The position numbers and the translations under genes are program-made. From positions 1,612,001 to 1,676,000 of the forward strand of contig CBDCWQ010000023.1 of assembly GCA_965223435.1 (NCBI GenBank): DNA of 64,000 nt, in the 5' to 3' direction. The notes under the pieces were generated by a model, which was given only the letters and a program-made list of their open reading frames with translations, searched no databases and was not told the origin of the DNA. Numbering within the stretch: position 1 is the first letter of the stretch; each line of letters opens with the position of its first letter. Positions 63,364 to 64,000 of this stretch are shown here, one piece after another. Source of the DNA: CBDCWQ01 sp965223435. GTDB taxonomy: Bacteria; Myxococcota; Kuafuiibacteriia; Kuafuiibacteriales; Kuafuiibacteriaceae.

Positions 63364-64000
63364 GCTTTAGGCTGCGCAGGTAATCCTCAATTGGGTGGTC
63401 TACGATGGTATGGTCGGCGTTTGGGTTCGCATAAAGAAAGCCATCTACGTTGATCTTGGAGCGGTTTGTAGATGATCGAGATTTGTCCTCCAAAAATAGA
63501 ATTGCCGAAAGCTTCCTCGATACTTCATCAGCGGTATGGGCTCCGGTGAATTCTTGATTCAGCGATGAGACTGGGACGGGCTTGTTAATGTATTGGCAGA
63601 AAACTCGTCTCGAAAACGCACGGTAGAACTCCGTCGCGGAATCATTAAACGTCGAAATGAGCCGACTATACCAAGGGGAACTCATCATTATGAGGATGCA
63701 TGGACGGTTCTTATGGAACTTGTTGACGTGTAGAAAAGGCAGCGAGTGGTGGCTGAGTGGGTGACGATATGGCTCGTATCCTGCGGTGTAAACCGTTGCG
63801 CTGGCTCCATAGTTGATTTCGAAAGATAGCCCTTTGGGACGTTGGAATTTGATGATTTCTTCTTTTCTTTCTCCAGGCTTGGAGGCGGGGATAGCAGTCT
63901 TGAGTGCAGAATAAATGTTGTTCCGGTTCTCCTTTATGGGATCGAGCGGAAAATCTAGTGGGTGCTGCGGTACTACGTAAGGTTGGCCGGGGACGATGGG
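63326..64000 (-). CDS. Unknown protein, 5' end cut by window edge
   Basis: The frame is open without a stop from 64000 down to the stop at 63326, at least 224 codons, so the gene continues beyond the window; the Met at 63688 is internal. Visible text: QPYVVPQHPLDFPLDPIKEN, KPGERKEEIIKFQRPKGLSF, EINYGASATVYTAGYEPYRH, PCILIMMSSPWYSRLISTFN, FLEDKSRSSTNRSKINVDGF. Neutral, aromatic-rich and globular, without signal or recognised domain. Codon use looks AT-richer than the main body of the window, consistent with acquired DNA. Confidence 0.6.
   Translation of the reverse strand, partial: PIVPGQPYVVPQHPLDFPLDPIKENRNNIYSALKTAIPASKPGERKEEIIKFQRPKGLSFEINYGASATVYTAGYEPYRHPLSHHSLPFLHVNKFHKNRPCILIMMSSPWYSRLISTFNDSATEFYRAFSRRVFCQYINKPVPVSSLNQEFTGAHTADEVSRKLSAILFLEDKSRSSTNRSKINVDGFLYANPNADHTIVDHPIEDYLRSLKLKRFDDFRYDSY

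Noticed and set aside
1..64000. CRISPR arrays, rRNA and tRNA genes
   Set aside because: I saw no regularly spaced direct repeats of CRISPR length and no recognisable rRNA or tRNA sequence while reading; a tool search could still find a tRNA.

Overview
This is a moderately GC-rich bacterial window with about 38 recognisable genes or gene remnants. It has many secreted and lipobox-bearing proteins, a solitary PelA-like enzyme, a lasso-peptide cluster and long secreted scavenging enzymes. These suggest a saprophytic or predatory member of the former Deltaproteobacteria (Myxococcota or Bradymonadota-like). That placement is inference: no rRNA, tRNA or ribosomal protein gene was found to anchor it.

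Layout. 0.4-4.5 kb: a membrane site-2 protease with a TPR-like tail, a two-zincin-motif protein and a lipoprotein. 4.9-9.4 kb: a zincless, plant-type Fpg DNA glycosylase, an orphan secretin N-domain protein and an orphan PelA-like hydrolase/deacetylase. 9.4-11.1 kb: a cation/proton antiporter fused to a PTS EIIA-type domain. 11.3-15.4 kb: a complete minimal lasso-peptide cluster, with RRE protein, leader protease, cyclase and precursor overlapping or closely spaced on the minus strand and a HPr-kinase-like gene divergent. 15.4-20.4 kb: a minus-strand operon in which two different redox enzymes (a glutamate-synthase-like FMN enzyme and a TPP enzyme) each carry an N-terminal Rieske domain, separated by an unknown protein and followed by a DUF2721 membrane protein.

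20.8-29.9 kb is the most unusual part. Three paralogous double-AAA+ Clp-type ATPases are joined by 4-bp start/stop overlaps. All three lack the aromatic pore loop of the second AAA domain. Two of them end in a module that looks like a class I peptide release factor stripped of its GGQ domain and stop-codon loop. I read this as one multisubunit machine that may act at the ribosome, not as three chaperones.

30.3-54.4 kb holds secreted and lipoprotein enzymes: a metallo-beta-lactamase-fold hydrolase, a sulfatase, an octaheme cytochrome with HEAT/TPR-like repeats, two giant secreted proteins sharing a PGWN-type domain, a subtilase with FG-GAP repeats, and a GH20 hexosaminidase. This looks like a scavenging region for sulfated or aminated polysaccharide and protein.

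54.5-64 kb is decaying, mobile sequence: a frameshifted carbohydrate-binding-type gene, a lipoprotein gene split by an IS630 element (excision at the TA duplication restores the frame exactly), a broken kptA, a broken gene of an unknown family and several unknown small genes. The right edge cuts off a minus-strand gene.
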